Assembly: GCF_009930815.1 (NCBI RefSeq)
Contig: NZ_CP022222.1
Location: forward strand, 8,474,501-8,538,500
Reading direction: 5' to 3'
DNA from: Bradyrhizobium sp. CCBAU 051011
GTDB lineage: Bacteria; Pseudomonadota; Alphaproteobacteria; Rhizobiales; Xanthobacteraceae
Length of the DNA: 64,000 nucleotides
Both the position numbers and the translations under genes were made by a program. Below are positions 20,090 through 29,686 of this stretch, piece by piece. The notes under the pieces were generated by a model. That model made no database searches. It saw only the letters and a list, made by a program, of their open reading frames with translations, and was not told the origin of the DNA. Within the stretch, counting starts at the first letter, position 1; each line of letters begins with the position of its first letter.

Positions 20090-20105
20090 TGGCACGGTGC
20101 TTGCT
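20090..20105 (+). promoter_or_regulatory. Sigma-54 (-24/-12) promoter upstream of TauD-like gene
   Basis: TGGCACGGTGCTTGCT fits the TGGCAYG-N4-TTGCW consensus at every defined position. Transcription would start near 20117 and run toward the dioxygenase gene at 20518. A short ORF with a Shine-Dalgarno lies in the leader. Confidence 0.65.
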
Positions 20106-20250
20106 GGAGATCACTCGCTAAATGCGAGATCTGCGGTGACGTCACCAGCGGTCCGCACCGCCACCAGGCGATTCGTATCTTTTTGGAAGGACGAGATCTT
20201 ATCGCGATCCTAGAGAAGTTTCACCAAACCAATGATCGAAGGCAGTCTCG

Positions 20251-20370
20251 ATGAAACTTTCGAATTTGAACCTGCCGGCACGTCGATCCTCAATCAAGCT
20301 AGTTCTGCACCGAAGCAAGGGGGACCGGCGAGTTTCGGGCGCATCCCATCGACAACGGTACGGACGATAG
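20251..20370 (+). CDS. Possible 39-residue basic peptide in the leader of the dioxygenase gene
   Basis: An ATG eight bases after GAAGG opens a 39-codon frame (MKLSNLNLPARRSS...) rich in Arg, Ser and Lys. It lies between the sigma-54 promoter and the TauD-like gene. There is no homology to lean on. It could be a leader peptide, an oxygenase substrate or chance. Confidence 0.25.
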   Translation: MKLSNLNLPARRSSIKLVLHRSKGDRRVSGASHRQRYGR

Positions 20371-20517
20371 GTGCGCGGCCGATTTTGCGTCGCACGAACA
20401 GCGCACCAAGCGGCCGATTGCCGCGGGTTCTGATGATTAAGCAATATAGCCCTTCCCCATTCGGGCCCGCAGCTGAATAGTTCCTTTGGTGAAGAAACCG
20501 CAAAGGCTGGAACATCC

Positions 20518-21507
20518 ATGAACGAAACGATCTCAATCGAGAATGTCATTCCGCGGACCGATGTCGTCAAACGCGCAGCGCGCATTGGCGCGGAAATCAG
20601 AAACATCAAGCTCTCGAGCGATTTGCCGGATCAGACGATCGCTGCAATCAACAGCTTGCTGCTCGACCACAAGGTGATCTTCTTCCGCCACCAAGGTCAT
20701 CTCGATGACGCCGAGCAGGAGCGATTTGCCGCGCGTTTAGGGAAGCTGGTGCCGCATCCGATGCTCGGCGTTGCCAAGGGAACGGCATCGCTCCTCGAGC
20801 TTGACTCCGCTCGCGGTGGTGGCCGGGCCGATGTGTGGCACGCCGACGGGACCTTCGCCGATGCCTATCCCAAGATTTTGGTTCTGCGGGCCGTTGTGAT
20901 CCCACTATTCGGCGGTGATACGGTGTGGTCGAACACCGCCGCCGCTTATCTCGATCTGCCGCCACCGCTGCAACGGCTTGCGGACGAGCTCTGGGCCGTT
21001 CACAGCAACGTCTTCGATTATGCCGGAATGGCTCGAGTCCGCGAGGTCGATAAGAAGCATTTTGACGAGGTCTTCACCAGAACCATCTTCGAGACCGAGC
21101 ATCCCGTCGTGCGTGTCCACCCCGAGACCGGAGAGCGGACGCTAGTGCTCGGCGCGTTGGTACAGCGTTTTCTTGGCATCCCCAAATATGACGGTCAAAA
21201 GCTGTTTGATATACTTCAGTCTCATATCACCGCGCCCGAAAACACCGTGCGCTGGAACTGGAGGGAGGGCGATGTTGCGATCTGGGATAACCGCGCCACG
21301 CACCATTATGCAGTCAATGATTACGGCGACCAGCATCGCATCGTTCGTCGCGCCACCATCGAGGGTGACGTGCCCGTCAGCATTGATGGCCGGTGCAGTG
21401 TAACGCGCGTAAAGGTCACCAAGCAGCCGCCCATAAGGCGTTCACACATTCACGGAGATCCGGCCGTTATAGACTATGCTCCCGCGCTCTCTACTTGTAC
21501 TAGTTGA
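20518..21507 (+). CDS. TauD/TfdA-family Fe(II)/2-oxoglutarate dioxygenase
   Basis: The 329-residue protein belongs to the family that hydroxylates small acids, taurine-like sulfonates or amino acids, using 2-oxoglutarate and O2. The iron-binding facial triad is visible: His108 and Asp110 in WHADGTF, and a distal His at 262-263 in NRATHHYAVNDY. The 2-oxoglutarate-binding Arg is about residue 274 (QHRIVRR). VIFFRHQGHLDD near residue 55 is also typical. The roughly 35-residue C-terminal tail after the core is unusual. The substrate cannot be read from the sequence. A consensus sigma-54 promoter 400 bases upstream suggests expression during nitrogen fixation. Confidence 0.85.
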   Translation: MNETISIENVIPRTDVVKRAARIGAEIRNIKLSSDLPDQTIAAINSLLLDHKVIFFRHQGHLDDAEQERFAARLGKLVPHPMLGVAKGTASLLELDSARGGGRADVWHADGTFADAYPKILVLRAVVIPLFGGDTVWSNTAAAYLDLPPPLQRLADELWAVHSNVFDYAGMARVREVDKKHFDEVFTRTIFETEHPVVRVHPETGERTLVLGALVQRFLGIPKYDGQKLFDILQSHITAPENTVRWNWREGDVAIWDNRATHHYAVNDYGDQHRIVRRATIEGDVPVSIDGRCSVTRVKVTKQPPIRRSHIHGDPAVIDYAPALSTCTS

Positions 21508-21868
21508 GGTCAAACGGCCTGTGCGGGTCTGATGAAGATCTGGTTTCGCGAGCCTCATCGAGAGCGCGGTCGGCGCTGCAATGGACGTACAGCGCTAGGC
21601 CACCGCGTATGCGCGACGGCCGAGGTAATCAACTCGAGGGAAAGCGAGTTGCCTCAAGGTGCCGGCAAGTGATGGCAGAGGAGATCGGCAGCGGCACGTA
21701 TCAACCGGAGGAGGTTGACTTTCGTTCATCCAACGAGAGCCGTGAATATGAGGAGCTCCAAACGCAACGGTTGGCCTGACGTTGCGGCAGCTTGTGACAC
21801 AATGCATGCCGCCGGACCTGCTCGCGAGGAGGCGGTAGCGCCTTGCGATGGCAAAAGGAGAAAATCGG
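21508..21868. other. Short intergenic stretch
   Basis: No supported gene. A GG-N9-GC element near 21772 resembles a -24/-12 promoter but has the wrong spacing. Confidence 0.35.
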
Positions 21869-22324
21869 GTGCGACCAGAAGGCGAGCATAGCCTGGCTTC
21901 TCACTGGCAGTATCAGGTCAGGTTCGATGTGAATGATTCCGCCACCGCGGAATCGCTAGGCCGAAAGCTCCCTGCTCCGGCACTGGCACCGCTGTTCAAT
22001 ATCCTTGCCAAGCATCGCGCCGCGCCCAAATGCCAGTTCGATGCCTTTGTGGAGTATGTCGCCGCGGCAGAAGAGCACGGCGTCGAAAACTATCCGCTCT
22101 ACCAGTGGACAAAGGCGACGATCAAGAATCCAGCGAATAAAGAAAAGTATTTGAAATCCTTTGCACTCTACGTAGACGATCGGGAGATCTATGCCAAGGA
22201 GATTGCCGACGCGCTGGAGGCGGACTTGCAACCGCTCACCACTAGCGGGCTCGTCACGCGAATATCGAAGTACGATACCAACCCCGCCAACAATCCTCAG
22301 CCGCGGCAGGGCCCCCGTGATTAG
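21869..22324 (+). CDS. Unrecognised soluble protein
   Basis: The frame has good coding character (about 151 residues). It includes HWQYQVRFDVND, LAPLFNILAKHRAAPKCQFDAFVEYV and KYLKSFALYVDDREIYAKEIADAL, so it is probably helical. There is no signal peptide, membrane segment or recognisable motif. I prefer the GTG at 21869 because AGGAG lies eight bases upstream; an ATG at 21848 in the same frame has no such site. Confidence 0.5.
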   Translation: MRPEGEHSLASHWQYQVRFDVNDSATAESLGRKLPAPALAPLFNILAKHRAAPKCQFDAFVEYVAAAEEHGVENYPLYQWTKATIKNPANKEKYLKSFALYVDDREIYAKEIADALEADLQPLTTSGLVTRISKYDTNPANNPQPRQGPRD

Positions 22325-22847
22325 GGTGAACTGAACGCCGGCTATTGGCCCCAAGCCGAAGACCATCACTAAGGACGCGCGTCCGCTGCGGGGGATTGTG
22401 TAGCAAAGGTCGATCTTCGCAGATGACCGCAATTCTGCAGGCCGTGGGCGCGACTTCCGTATACAAATGTGAGGGACCTCACTGCATCACGCAAGATTTC
22501 ACAGGCGACTTCAATAATGCGGTTGAGATCATACGATCAGCGATCGCTCGCTGCTTAGTGCTTTTCGCGACAATTTCTGAACCCTGCGACTTTCGACTTT
22601 TGCAACACTCTCTGGGGTGAATCGGACAGTGTTGGCGCTGGCCTTTGACCGATGCTCATGGGCCTTACTCGAACGTGTCGGCCTCGCGGGGCGGATCCGA
22701 CGATTGTGATCAGAAGAGCGCTGGGTGTCGAACCTCAAGCAGCCGCATAGAACGCTTCCCGAATGAGATTCGAGATCGCGCCGGAACCAATAATCGTCGC
22801 CTTTCATGAACAGTTCGGTTTTGGGTCACGCGACTAGCCTTGAGGAC
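22325..22847. other. Intergenic stretch
   Basis: No gene, repeat or regulatory site is supported on either strand. The stretch separates a plus-strand and a minus-strand gene that point toward each other. Confidence 0.35.
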
Positions 22848-24440
22848 TTAGAAGAATATCGAGGTAGACACCAACAAATTCAGAGCATGTCCCGTTTGGC
22901 GTGTGTGTGTAATGCTCGTCGGGTTGTTGATGTATGCCAGTCCTACACTTGCATATATCCCGGGTGTCAGATGCGCGGTATAGGTACCCAAGATCGCTGT
23001 GCTGTCGCGATGCACGAGATTCCCTTTAGCCAAGGCAGCGTCCACTGCAAAGTTGCTCCAGACGGTGTTAGTGGCAACAATAGCAATCTGATCACTGGGC
23101 CGGCTGTCAAACAGTCCCTTCGCATAGAGACGAAGCTCGTAATATTGACTGACTTTGTTTAAGTCAGGTGGAGCGCACATTACCGAGAACCCACCATAGA
23201 TACCACGAGATGCCGAGCCCTGTACATCAGCCTGCCAGAGCTGCCTGTCCGCTGCGACGTAGTAGACGCTGTTCGCCTCGGCTCTCGATTGCTGCGGATA
23301 CTGCAAGTTCTTGTAGCTGCTGTTATTGAAACCGGCGCCCGCCCGCAACCAGGTCTCAGGTACGCCCGGAGCAGCCTTGTTCTTGTAGCCAACTTCATCA
23401 AGCAAAAGAATGCCCGTGTTGGCGGTGCTCCAGCTTAAGCCGGTGGGATTTTCGATGATCTGCGCATACTGACCGTCTGGACTGATTGAACGCTGGATTG
23501 AGACCTTGTCATATAGGTGATCATTAAAATTGTACTTCACGTTGAGAGCTGGCGTAGGCGCGGCATTGTTGCTCATGCCAGCTTGATACAGGATATTCGA
23601 CGAGGGCGCCAAAACGCTTGCTCCTGCATTCCCTCCAACCAATGTGCCTGCGAACTCATTTACATTTCTGAGATAGCCGATTTTGAGTTCGAGTTTTCTG
23701 TCGAAGAACGTCTGGTAGTAGGCCAACGTATTGAGACCTGCTCTATCTGGCCCGCCGGGTTTCCATGTCCAGTATTGCTGCTCGGCTCCCACGATGATCT
23801 GACCATCGGGAATTCCAAAGCGGCTGAGATCGTAGGTCACTATCATGAAACTTACGGTACTAAATGTCGGATTCTGGCCCATATATAGCTGATTGGCGGT
23901 GGTGGCTCTGGCTGCATTTGGCAGTTGATTGTCTATGACGCTGACTACTGTCCCCCCAACGTAGCCGATCCCGACGTCTGCCAGCGCGGATCTAACGCCA
24001 GCTTTATCCTGATCTATCGTATCGGCAGGACCAGGGATATTGAGCCACATACCTTTTTCGCGGAGGTTCTCGAACTTTGCGAATGGGTCGATCTCCTTTT
24101 GAGTTCTGTTCTTAGCAATTTCATCCGCACTGCCGCGCTTTGCGGCAGGCACACTGGAATTTTGTGCTAGCGCTGAGCTAGAGACGAGACGCGTTGCTCG
24201 TTTGAGCTGGCGGGTTTGGAATTCTGTGGCGGAATCAGAGTCCCTCTCAATTCCTCTTTTAGCAACCTCATCTGGAATGTTGCGTTCTGGCTTAAGCCCA
24301 TTGGCCTTCTGTGCCGGCGCCGGACTGCCGACGAGGCTCGCAGCTAGGGAGAGTGCGAGAGCAAGCCCTCTTTGCTTCGTAGTTGATCGAAAGCTGAAAA
24401 CGTCTGTCACAGCGGTCGCCACGACAAAGTAACCATGCAT
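22848..24440 (-). CDS. OprB-type carbohydrate-selective porin
   Basis: This is an outer-membrane beta-barrel of about 530 residues. I place the start at the ATG at 24440, which has GGAG seven bases upstream. The N-terminus then has a signal peptide with hydrophobic core LALALSLAASLVGS and cleavage near APAQ. Residues about 45-125 are a charged linker with two similar copies of an (I/E)AKxxxxxEx(D) pattern. From WLNIPGPADTIDQDKAGVR the OprB barrel follows, with alternating hydrophobic strands (SFMIVTYDLSRFGI, ELKIGYLRNVNEFAG) and the terminal Phe required for BAM-dependent assembly (STSIFF). It probably imports sugars or other small polar solutes. Confidence 0.75.
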   Translation of the reverse strand: MHGYFVVATAVTDVFSFRSTTKQRGLALALSLAASLVGSPAPAQKANGLKPERNIPDEVAKRGIERDSDSATEFQTRQLKRATRLVSSSALAQNSSVPAAKRGSADEIAKNRTQKEIDPFAKFENLREKGMWLNIPGPADTIDQDKAGVRSALADVGIGYVGGTVVSVIDNQLPNAARATTANQLYMGQNPTFSTVSFMIVTYDLSRFGIPDGQIIVGAEQQYWTWKPGGPDRAGLNTLAYYQTFFDRKLELKIGYLRNVNEFAGTLVGGNAGASVLAPSSNILYQAGMSNNAAPTPALNVKYNFNDHLYDKVSIQRSISPDGQYAQIIENPTGLSWSTANTGILLLDEVGYKNKAAPGVPETWLRAGAGFNNSSYKNLQYPQQSRAEANSVYYVAADRQLWQADVQGSASRGIYGGFSVMCAPPDLNKVSQYYELRLYAKGLFDSRPSDQIAIVATNTVWSNFAVDAALAKGNLVHRDSTAILGTYTAHLTPGIYASVGLAYINNPTSITHTRQTGHALNLLVSTSIFF

Positions 24441-26137
24441 AGTGAACTCCACATCCGAATTGCTAGATTGCGCTCCGGCGTAACTTGCCCGGAGCGCCCC
24501 CTAACCTTCTAGTGTCTGGAGGCGGGGCTGATGCTTGGCAGCAATCGGCCCGTCTACCCGCTGAGCCTCCCGAGCCTCACCTGCCGGCGAGCTATTGGCC
24601 TGATCGGCGACGCACGTGTCGAGTGCGCCATAACGCGGCCGAGCTAGTCGACTGGTCCAAGGCAGTTCTGCTGCGCTGCCGCCGTGTCGAAAGCGGCCGG
24701 GATTATTCGGCCTCTTTGCTCCGCGAGATAGTGAGGACGGGTGGCGGCGCCTTGCTGTCCTCGCCACCAATACGCTGCGAGCGACCCACCTCTTCCACTA
24801 CAAGCATGAGGATTTCGGCATTCGACGGCGAAGAGGACGTCTCCTTCGAGAGATGGCAGTAATCAGAAGACAGGGCTCGCGCGCCAGCGACCACGCGTTC
24901 GCTCCATGATACTTCGCTGGCATCGCGTTAACCGAGAGACGAGGCAACTGACAGGCCGAAAGCCCCTTTGCAACCTGTGCGCTCGGCGATCGCGCCAGAA
25001 AGTGCATCATGGGCTTCCACAAAAAGGGAGCGATCGCGACTGGAGCCGATTTGACGACTACAAACGCGCTGGCACATCCATCAGGGCCGTTGGAGCGGCC
25101 AGTTCTATGTTGCATCTCAGTCCTTAAAGTGTGCCCCGCCGCGGACCTTCATTAACCGCCGATTGCCATGTGTCCGTCATCTCCACCAACTGCTAACGTT
25201 AGTAGTTGACCAGGTCGCAAGGCGTTGCTTATCGATGCAGGATCGTGGCCTGCTCGGATGAGGCCTCCTCGGCATCTAGAAGAACTCTGCCGATGCTGCT
25301 ATCATTCCGGAAATCGGGCGTCGGTCACTCGCGAGCGCCGCAGCCGTTCAGCTCTTTGCGCGCGCATCTCTCGGCGGAAACGCAGCTGAACCGCGACTTT
25401 TTGATCTGCATCATTAACGTCGTGCTCAGCCGATGGCTTTCAGGGTTGCCCGGATAGGCCCAGGCAAGAACTTGGCCGAGTTCGTCGTTGGGGTGACGAT
25501 TGACGATCGTCCACAGGAAGCCGGTCGCGTAGGCGAGAGGACCGACGTCATTGATCCTGCAGATTTACGCCGACCACCGGACCCGCCGAGCGGGTTTGTT
25601 TCCAATTTTTTGCTGTGGAATTGAGCTACGGCGTTGTGCTCCGTATTCGACTGCGCCCGGCCAGATAGCTTCAAGAGTATTTGGGCACGAGCCGACTATT
25701 CCGGCGCATGAAGATTGGACTCGGCTGCCAGCTCGTAGAACTCTAAGTGGCGCGTCTCGCCAAGGGATGGACTTGCGGGCCAGGGCCAGTGGGGATGCCT
25801 GGCTCGATACGAGTCGGAATGATAATTCAGGAAACAACGATTGGTTCGCATACGCGCGCCGGCAAATGGAAGATTGTTTGCAGGCTTTTTCTGAATGGCG
25901 AGGAAATGCTGCGCGATGACGGACGAAGACGAGAACTATTGCTTTGCAGTGGCGCTATGATGTAGGAGCCGACCATGCGCCACGAGTATCAGATCGCGCC
26001 GATCATTAGGCGGGGATGCAAAACGAAGAGGGCAACTTGCGGAGAAAGGTTTGTCGATGGTTGCGGCTCGTTGCAGCTCTTGACCATCGTGTGATAGCGC
26101 ATCAGCGAGCAAAGCCAATACTGATATCGAGCGAGGG
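24441..26137. other. Long gene-poor region
   Basis: Frames of 60-125 codons occur on both strands but none has a recognisable motif, good start signal or neighbour logic. A partial -24/-12-like match at 25867-25882 is too weak to call. Decayed genes are likely. Confidence 0.35.
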
Positions 26138-26653
26138 ATGATGGAGATGATGGAAGAAGCGACCGGTTCGGACTTGCCGTCGTCATTGCACACCTCGTCG
26201 AAACGCGTTCCGTGGGTTTTACTGCTCGTAATTGTCCTCGTTGGCCTCTGCGCTGCAGGAGCCTATTTCTGGACTAATGTCGGACACTTTGTCGAGACGT
26301 CGGCGGCCCGTGACGTGGGCCCAATGCCAGGCTTGTCACCTGAGGACAGAGCGACCCTGTCGGAGATTCAATCGGGACAACAGAAGACTAGCGATGAGCT
26401 CGCGGAACTCAACCGCAGCATCAATGCCCAGCTGGCCGATTTAACACGAATGTCGGATCAAATCGCAGCTCTCACTTCGCGACTCGACTCGTTGCAGAAC
26501 CCGACACCCACGGCTTCTTCTCCTCATGTTCCTCGTCCTGGCCATGCCGTTTCGGAGTCGGCCAAGAAACCCGTGCGATCGACTAAACCACAAGGGCCGG
26601 TTTCCGTCGGGGGCGCGCCACTGATCTCAGGACCGAAGGCGGACGAGCCTTGA
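26138..26653 (+). CDS. Membrane-anchored coiled-coil protein
   Basis: This 171-residue protein has one N-terminal transmembrane segment (VPWVLLLVIVLVGLCAAGAYFW, about residues 25-46) and a short cytosolic head. The rest would lie in the periplasm. It includes a heptad-rich stretch (LSEIQSGQQKTSDELAELNRS to LTSRLDSLQN), then a Pro/Lys/Ser-rich tail. Several ATGs lie in the first ten codons, so the exact start is uncertain. No family is assigned, and a structural or regulatory membrane role is likely. Confidence 0.55.
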   Translation: MMEMMEEATGSDLPSSLHTSSKRVPWVLLLVIVLVGLCAAGAYFWTNVGHFVETSAARDVGPMPGLSPEDRATLSEIQSGQQKTSDELAELNRSINAQLADLTRMSDQIAALTSRLDSLQNPTPTASSPHVPRPGHAVSESAKKPVRSTKPQGPVSVGGAPLISGPKADEP

Positions 26654-26919
26654 CGACAGGTGCCACAGACCTCCAGCTTGCCAACCCCCGCTCGACGCGG
26701 TTGATCGTTTCTCGCCAAGCGGCCTGCCGGGCGATTACGGCGGCGCCAAAGCTTACGGCAGTGCCAGGACCTCTAACGTGAGGCTCGCCGAGGCCGTCGA
26801 GATCGTTGCCGCAACGACGGCAGTCTGGCTCAGATTGCATAGAAACATTTTCTATATGGTCGAGGCGCCGTCCTGTTAGCGAGAAACGGTGATGCTTTTG
26901 GATCCGTTTATGCTGCTTG

Positions 26920-28254
26920 TTAATAAGGTGAACGGTTGAGATAAGCGTCGAATGCGGCAGCAACAGCACGAATCACAAAGCGGTGCTCCTGCCTCACGCG
27001 GATGAAACCCTTTTCGATGTCGATTATCCCGTCCTCGGCAAGCATCGCCAAGCGTTCAGCTGAATCCAGAAAAGGGACCGCATGAAATCCGTGGTTGGTA
27101 CAGATTGCCGGCACATCGGCCTCCAGATCGCACATTAGCCGCTCGATGATCGCGGCTCGGACGCGGTCTTCATCGGTGAGCCGGTAGCCTTTTGACGTCG
27201 CCAGACGGCCTGCTCTGATGTGCCCGCTGTACGAGCCTGTTGCAACATCGTTCTGGACGTAACCGTCGCCGAGACGGCCGATGGCCGACGTGCCGAAGCC
27301 GATCAGGGTTTTGCAGGTGTCGGCCGAGTAACCCAAGGAATTACGCCGCAGCCGACTGGCCTTCTGCGCCAGAGCGAGCTCATCGTCCGGCAAGGCAAAA
27401 TGGTCAAGCCCGATTTGGAGGTAGCCGGCAGCGACCAGCGTATCGGCCACGGCCGCAGCCTGGTCGGCGCGGGCAGCACTGTCCGGCAGCGCCGCCTCAT
27501 CGATCAGGCGCTGACGTTTCATATACGAAGGAACGTGCGCGTAGCCGAAAACCGCAACCCGGTTCGGGCGCATGGCGACCGCCATCGTCGCGCTCTCGAC
27601 GCAGGACTGCACCGTCTGATGTGGGAGACCGAAAATAAGGTCCAAGTTGATGCGGCTTATTCCGTGCTGGCGAAGAATTTCGACGGCAGCGGCGGTCTGC
27701 GCCTTACTCTGGACCCGGTTGATCGCTTTTTGAACGATGGGATCGAAGCTCTGCACGCCGAGGCTCGCGCGGTTCACGCCGGCTGCTCCTAAGGCTTCGG
27801 CCATCTGGACCGTGAACGTGCGCGGGTCGATCTCGACGGCGATCGTAGCCGTTTTCCTGAAAGCGAAACGGCGGCGCAGGAGCTCCATCAGAGCCAGGAA
27901 ATCCGCTGGCGCGACGAGGGTCGGCGTTCCGCCGCCGAAGTGCACGTCGCTCACTGGCAGCGCTTGCGGCGCTTGCTCCGCGACCAAACGGATCTCCTCA
28001 CGCAGCACCGACAAATAATTGAGGACCGGCGCATCCCGGCGAGTGCTGGCCGTAGGAAAGCCGCAATACCAGCAGATCGATCGGCAGAACGGAATGTGGA
28101 GATAGAGCGACACGGGCTCGTCAGGCGGCAGCCGCCTCAGCCATTTCTCACAGTCCTGTGCACCGACCTCCTTGGAGAACTCTGGCACGGTTGGATAGAT
28201 GGTGTACCAAGGCAGGCGGGCATCGCAATACTTTTTCTGGATTGAGGCCTGCAA
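26920..28254 (-). CDS. hemN: Oxygen-independent coproporphyrinogen III oxidase (HemN)
   Basis: This radical SAM enzyme decarboxylates coproporphyrinogen III to protoporphyrinogen IX without O2, for haem synthesis in micro-oxic cells. The 444-residue length is normal. The [4Fe-4S] motif CxxxCxxC is Cys57/61/64 (FCRSICWYC). It is followed by VHFGGGTPT, EIDPRT, SLGVQSFDPIVQKAINR and LIFGLPHQT. The start appears to be a TTG. A FixK-type box about 60 bases upstream fits induction by low oxygen, as known for Bradyrhizobium hemN genes. The gene lies next to the hyp genes but has its own promoter. Confidence 0.9.
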   Translation of the reverse strand: MQASIQKKYCDARLPWYTIYPTVPEFSKEVGAQDCEKWLRRLPPDEPVSLYLHIPFCRSICWYCGFPTASTRRDAPVLNYLSVLREEIRLVAEQAPQALPVSDVHFGGGTPTLVAPADFLALMELLRRRFAFRKTATIAVEIDPRTFTVQMAEALGAAGVNRASLGVQSFDPIVQKAINRVQSKAQTAAAVEILRQHGISRINLDLIFGLPHQTVQSCVESATMAVAMRPNRVAVFGYAHVPSYMKRQRLIDEAALPDSAARADQAAAVADTLVAAGYLQIGLDHFALPDDELALAQKASRLRRNSLGYSADTCKTLIGFGTSAIGRLGDGYVQNDVATGSYSGHIRAGRLATSKGYRLTDEDRVRAAIIERLMCDLEADVPAICTNHGFHAVPFLDSAERLAMLAEDGIIDIEKGFIRVRQEHRFVIRAVAAAFDAYLNRSPY

Positions 28255-28312
28255 AGGTTACTTTCCCAGGTGGTATATAGAATCATCCTAACCGCAGCGC
28301 TCCCCTGCGTCT

Positions 28313-28326
28313 TTGCGCCATATCAA
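28313..28326 (-). promoter_or_regulatory. FixK/Fnr box upstream of hemN
   Basis: On the minus strand the site is TTGA-TATGGC-GCAA, fitting the FixK2 pattern TTG(A/C)-N6-(T/G)CAA. Its centre is about 65 bases before the hemN start, which leaves room for a class II promoter with the box at about -40. Confidence 0.65.
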
Positions 28327-28639
28327 ACGATCGGCGTTAGTCCAGAAATCTGCATTCCGCCAAAGTCCATGCTAAGGTAAATCGGTTAGGATGACAGCAG
28401 GAGCGTAGCCACTCGCTGACACTCGTTTGATGTTTGTGAAGAGAAGGACTTTATTGCACGACTGATGTTGAAGCAGTGCTTGATGTGAAGAATTGACGTG
28501 CGACGACCATTTGGCTTTCGAGGCCCATCCCGCATCTTCGGTTTGATAGATGCGCTCGAGGCGGAACGAGTGCTTTACGGGGAATTGCCCGGGCGATCTC
28601 GTCAAGGCAACAACGAAATGGTAGAAGTTTCAATTGTGC
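28327..28639. other. Gap between hemN and hypE
   Basis: No gene is supported and no clear terminator was found for the hup/hyp operon, which ends at 28640. Confidence 0.35.
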
Positions 28640-29686
28640 TCAACAGATCCGCGGCAATTGTTCTCCCCATAGCCAATCGACAATTCGCACGCCACCAAAG
28701 CTGGTTGACAGCTGCACAAACTGATGATTGTCGGTAACGGCCTCGCCGATATCAGCCGCATCGCGCCCCAGCGGATGCGCTCTCATAGCTGCAAGCACGG
28801 CATTGGCCATGTCAGGCGCCACGATGGCAACGAGCTTGCCCTCGTTGGCGACGTGTAGCGGATCAAGCCCAAAGAGTTCGCAAGCGGCGGCAACCGCCGG
28901 CTTCACCGGAATGGCCTCTTCCTGCAGACGGAACCCGAGGCCCGACTGATGCGCAATCTCGTTGAGCATCGCCGCAAGACCGCCGCGCGTGGGGTCACGC
29001 ATCACCCGGATGCTGCTGCCGCCGACCGCAACCATTAGAGCTACGAGATCATGCAGCGCTGCGGAATCCGAGACGATCTCGGTCTCGTAAGCGAGATTCT
29101 GGCGCCTCGACATGATCGCTGCACCATGGTCGCCTAGACTGCCGGAGACCAGCACGCGGTCGCCGACCCTTGCCTTCTCCGCGGAGAGATCGAGCCCATC
29201 GGCCAAAACCCCGACCCCCGTCATCGAGATGAACAGGCCGTCCGCCTTCCCGCGCTCGACGACCTTGGTGTCACCCGTGATGATATAAACGCCGGCGGTA
29301 CGCGCGGCCTCGCCCATCGAATCCGCAATCGTCTTCAGATCCGAGAAGCGGAAGCCCTCCTCGATGATGAAAGTTGCCGAAAGATAGAGCGGACGCGCGC
29401 CGCCCATCGCGACATCATTGATCGTGCCGTGGACCGCGAGCGATCCGATATTGCCGCCGGGAAAGAACAGCGGCGAAACGACATAGCCATCGGTCGTCAT
29501 CACCATTCTGCCAGCGCCAACATGGAAGGCCGCCTGATCGTTGACGCGGGCGAGCCATTCATTGCCGAAGGCTTCGTGAAACAGGCCGGAGATCAGCTGA
29601 GCCATCGCGCGCCCCCCCGCGCCGTGGGACAGGTCGACCCGCCCGTTCTTGATATCGATCTTGCGTTGGTAGGCCGTTGCCCTCAT
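28640..29686 (-). CDS. hypE: Hydrogenase maturation protein HypE
   Basis: HypE dehydrates the carbamoyl group delivered by HypF on its C-terminal Cys to make the cyanide ligand of the [NiFe] site. The protein is about 348 residues long. The N-terminal LSHGAGGRAMAQLI and GDTKVVERG are characteristic of the AIRS-like ATP-binding fold, and the chain ends in PRIC, placing the essential Cys last. The ATG overlaps the hypD stop (TGATG); a GTG one codon earlier is also possible. It is the last gene of the maturation operon. Confidence 0.95.
   Translation of the reverse strand: MRATAYQRKIDIKNGRVDLSHGAGGRAMAQLISGLFHEAFGNEWLARVNDQAAFHVGAGRMVMTTDGYVVSPLFFPGGNIGSLAVHGTINDVAMGGARPLYLSATFIIEEGFRFSDLKTIADSMGEAARTAGVYIITGDTKVVERGKADGLFISMTGVGVLADGLDLSAEKARVGDRVLVSGSLGDHGAAIMSRRQNLAYETEIVSDSAALHDLVALMVAVGGSSIRVMRDPTRGGLAAMLNEIAHQSGLGFRLQEEAIPVKPAVAAACELFGLDPLHVANEGKLVAIVAPDMANAVLAAMRAHPLGRDAADIGEAVTDNHQFVQLSTSFGGVRIVDWLWGEQLPRIC

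Noticed and set aside
21770..21790. TTGGCC...TTGC element upstream of the 151-residue gene
   Set aside because: GG and GC are nine bases apart instead of ten, which sigma-54 does not tolerate.
25867..25882. TGGAAGATTGTTTGCA upstream of the coiled-coil gene
   Set aside because: The -24 half deviates at three positions and no activator site was found.
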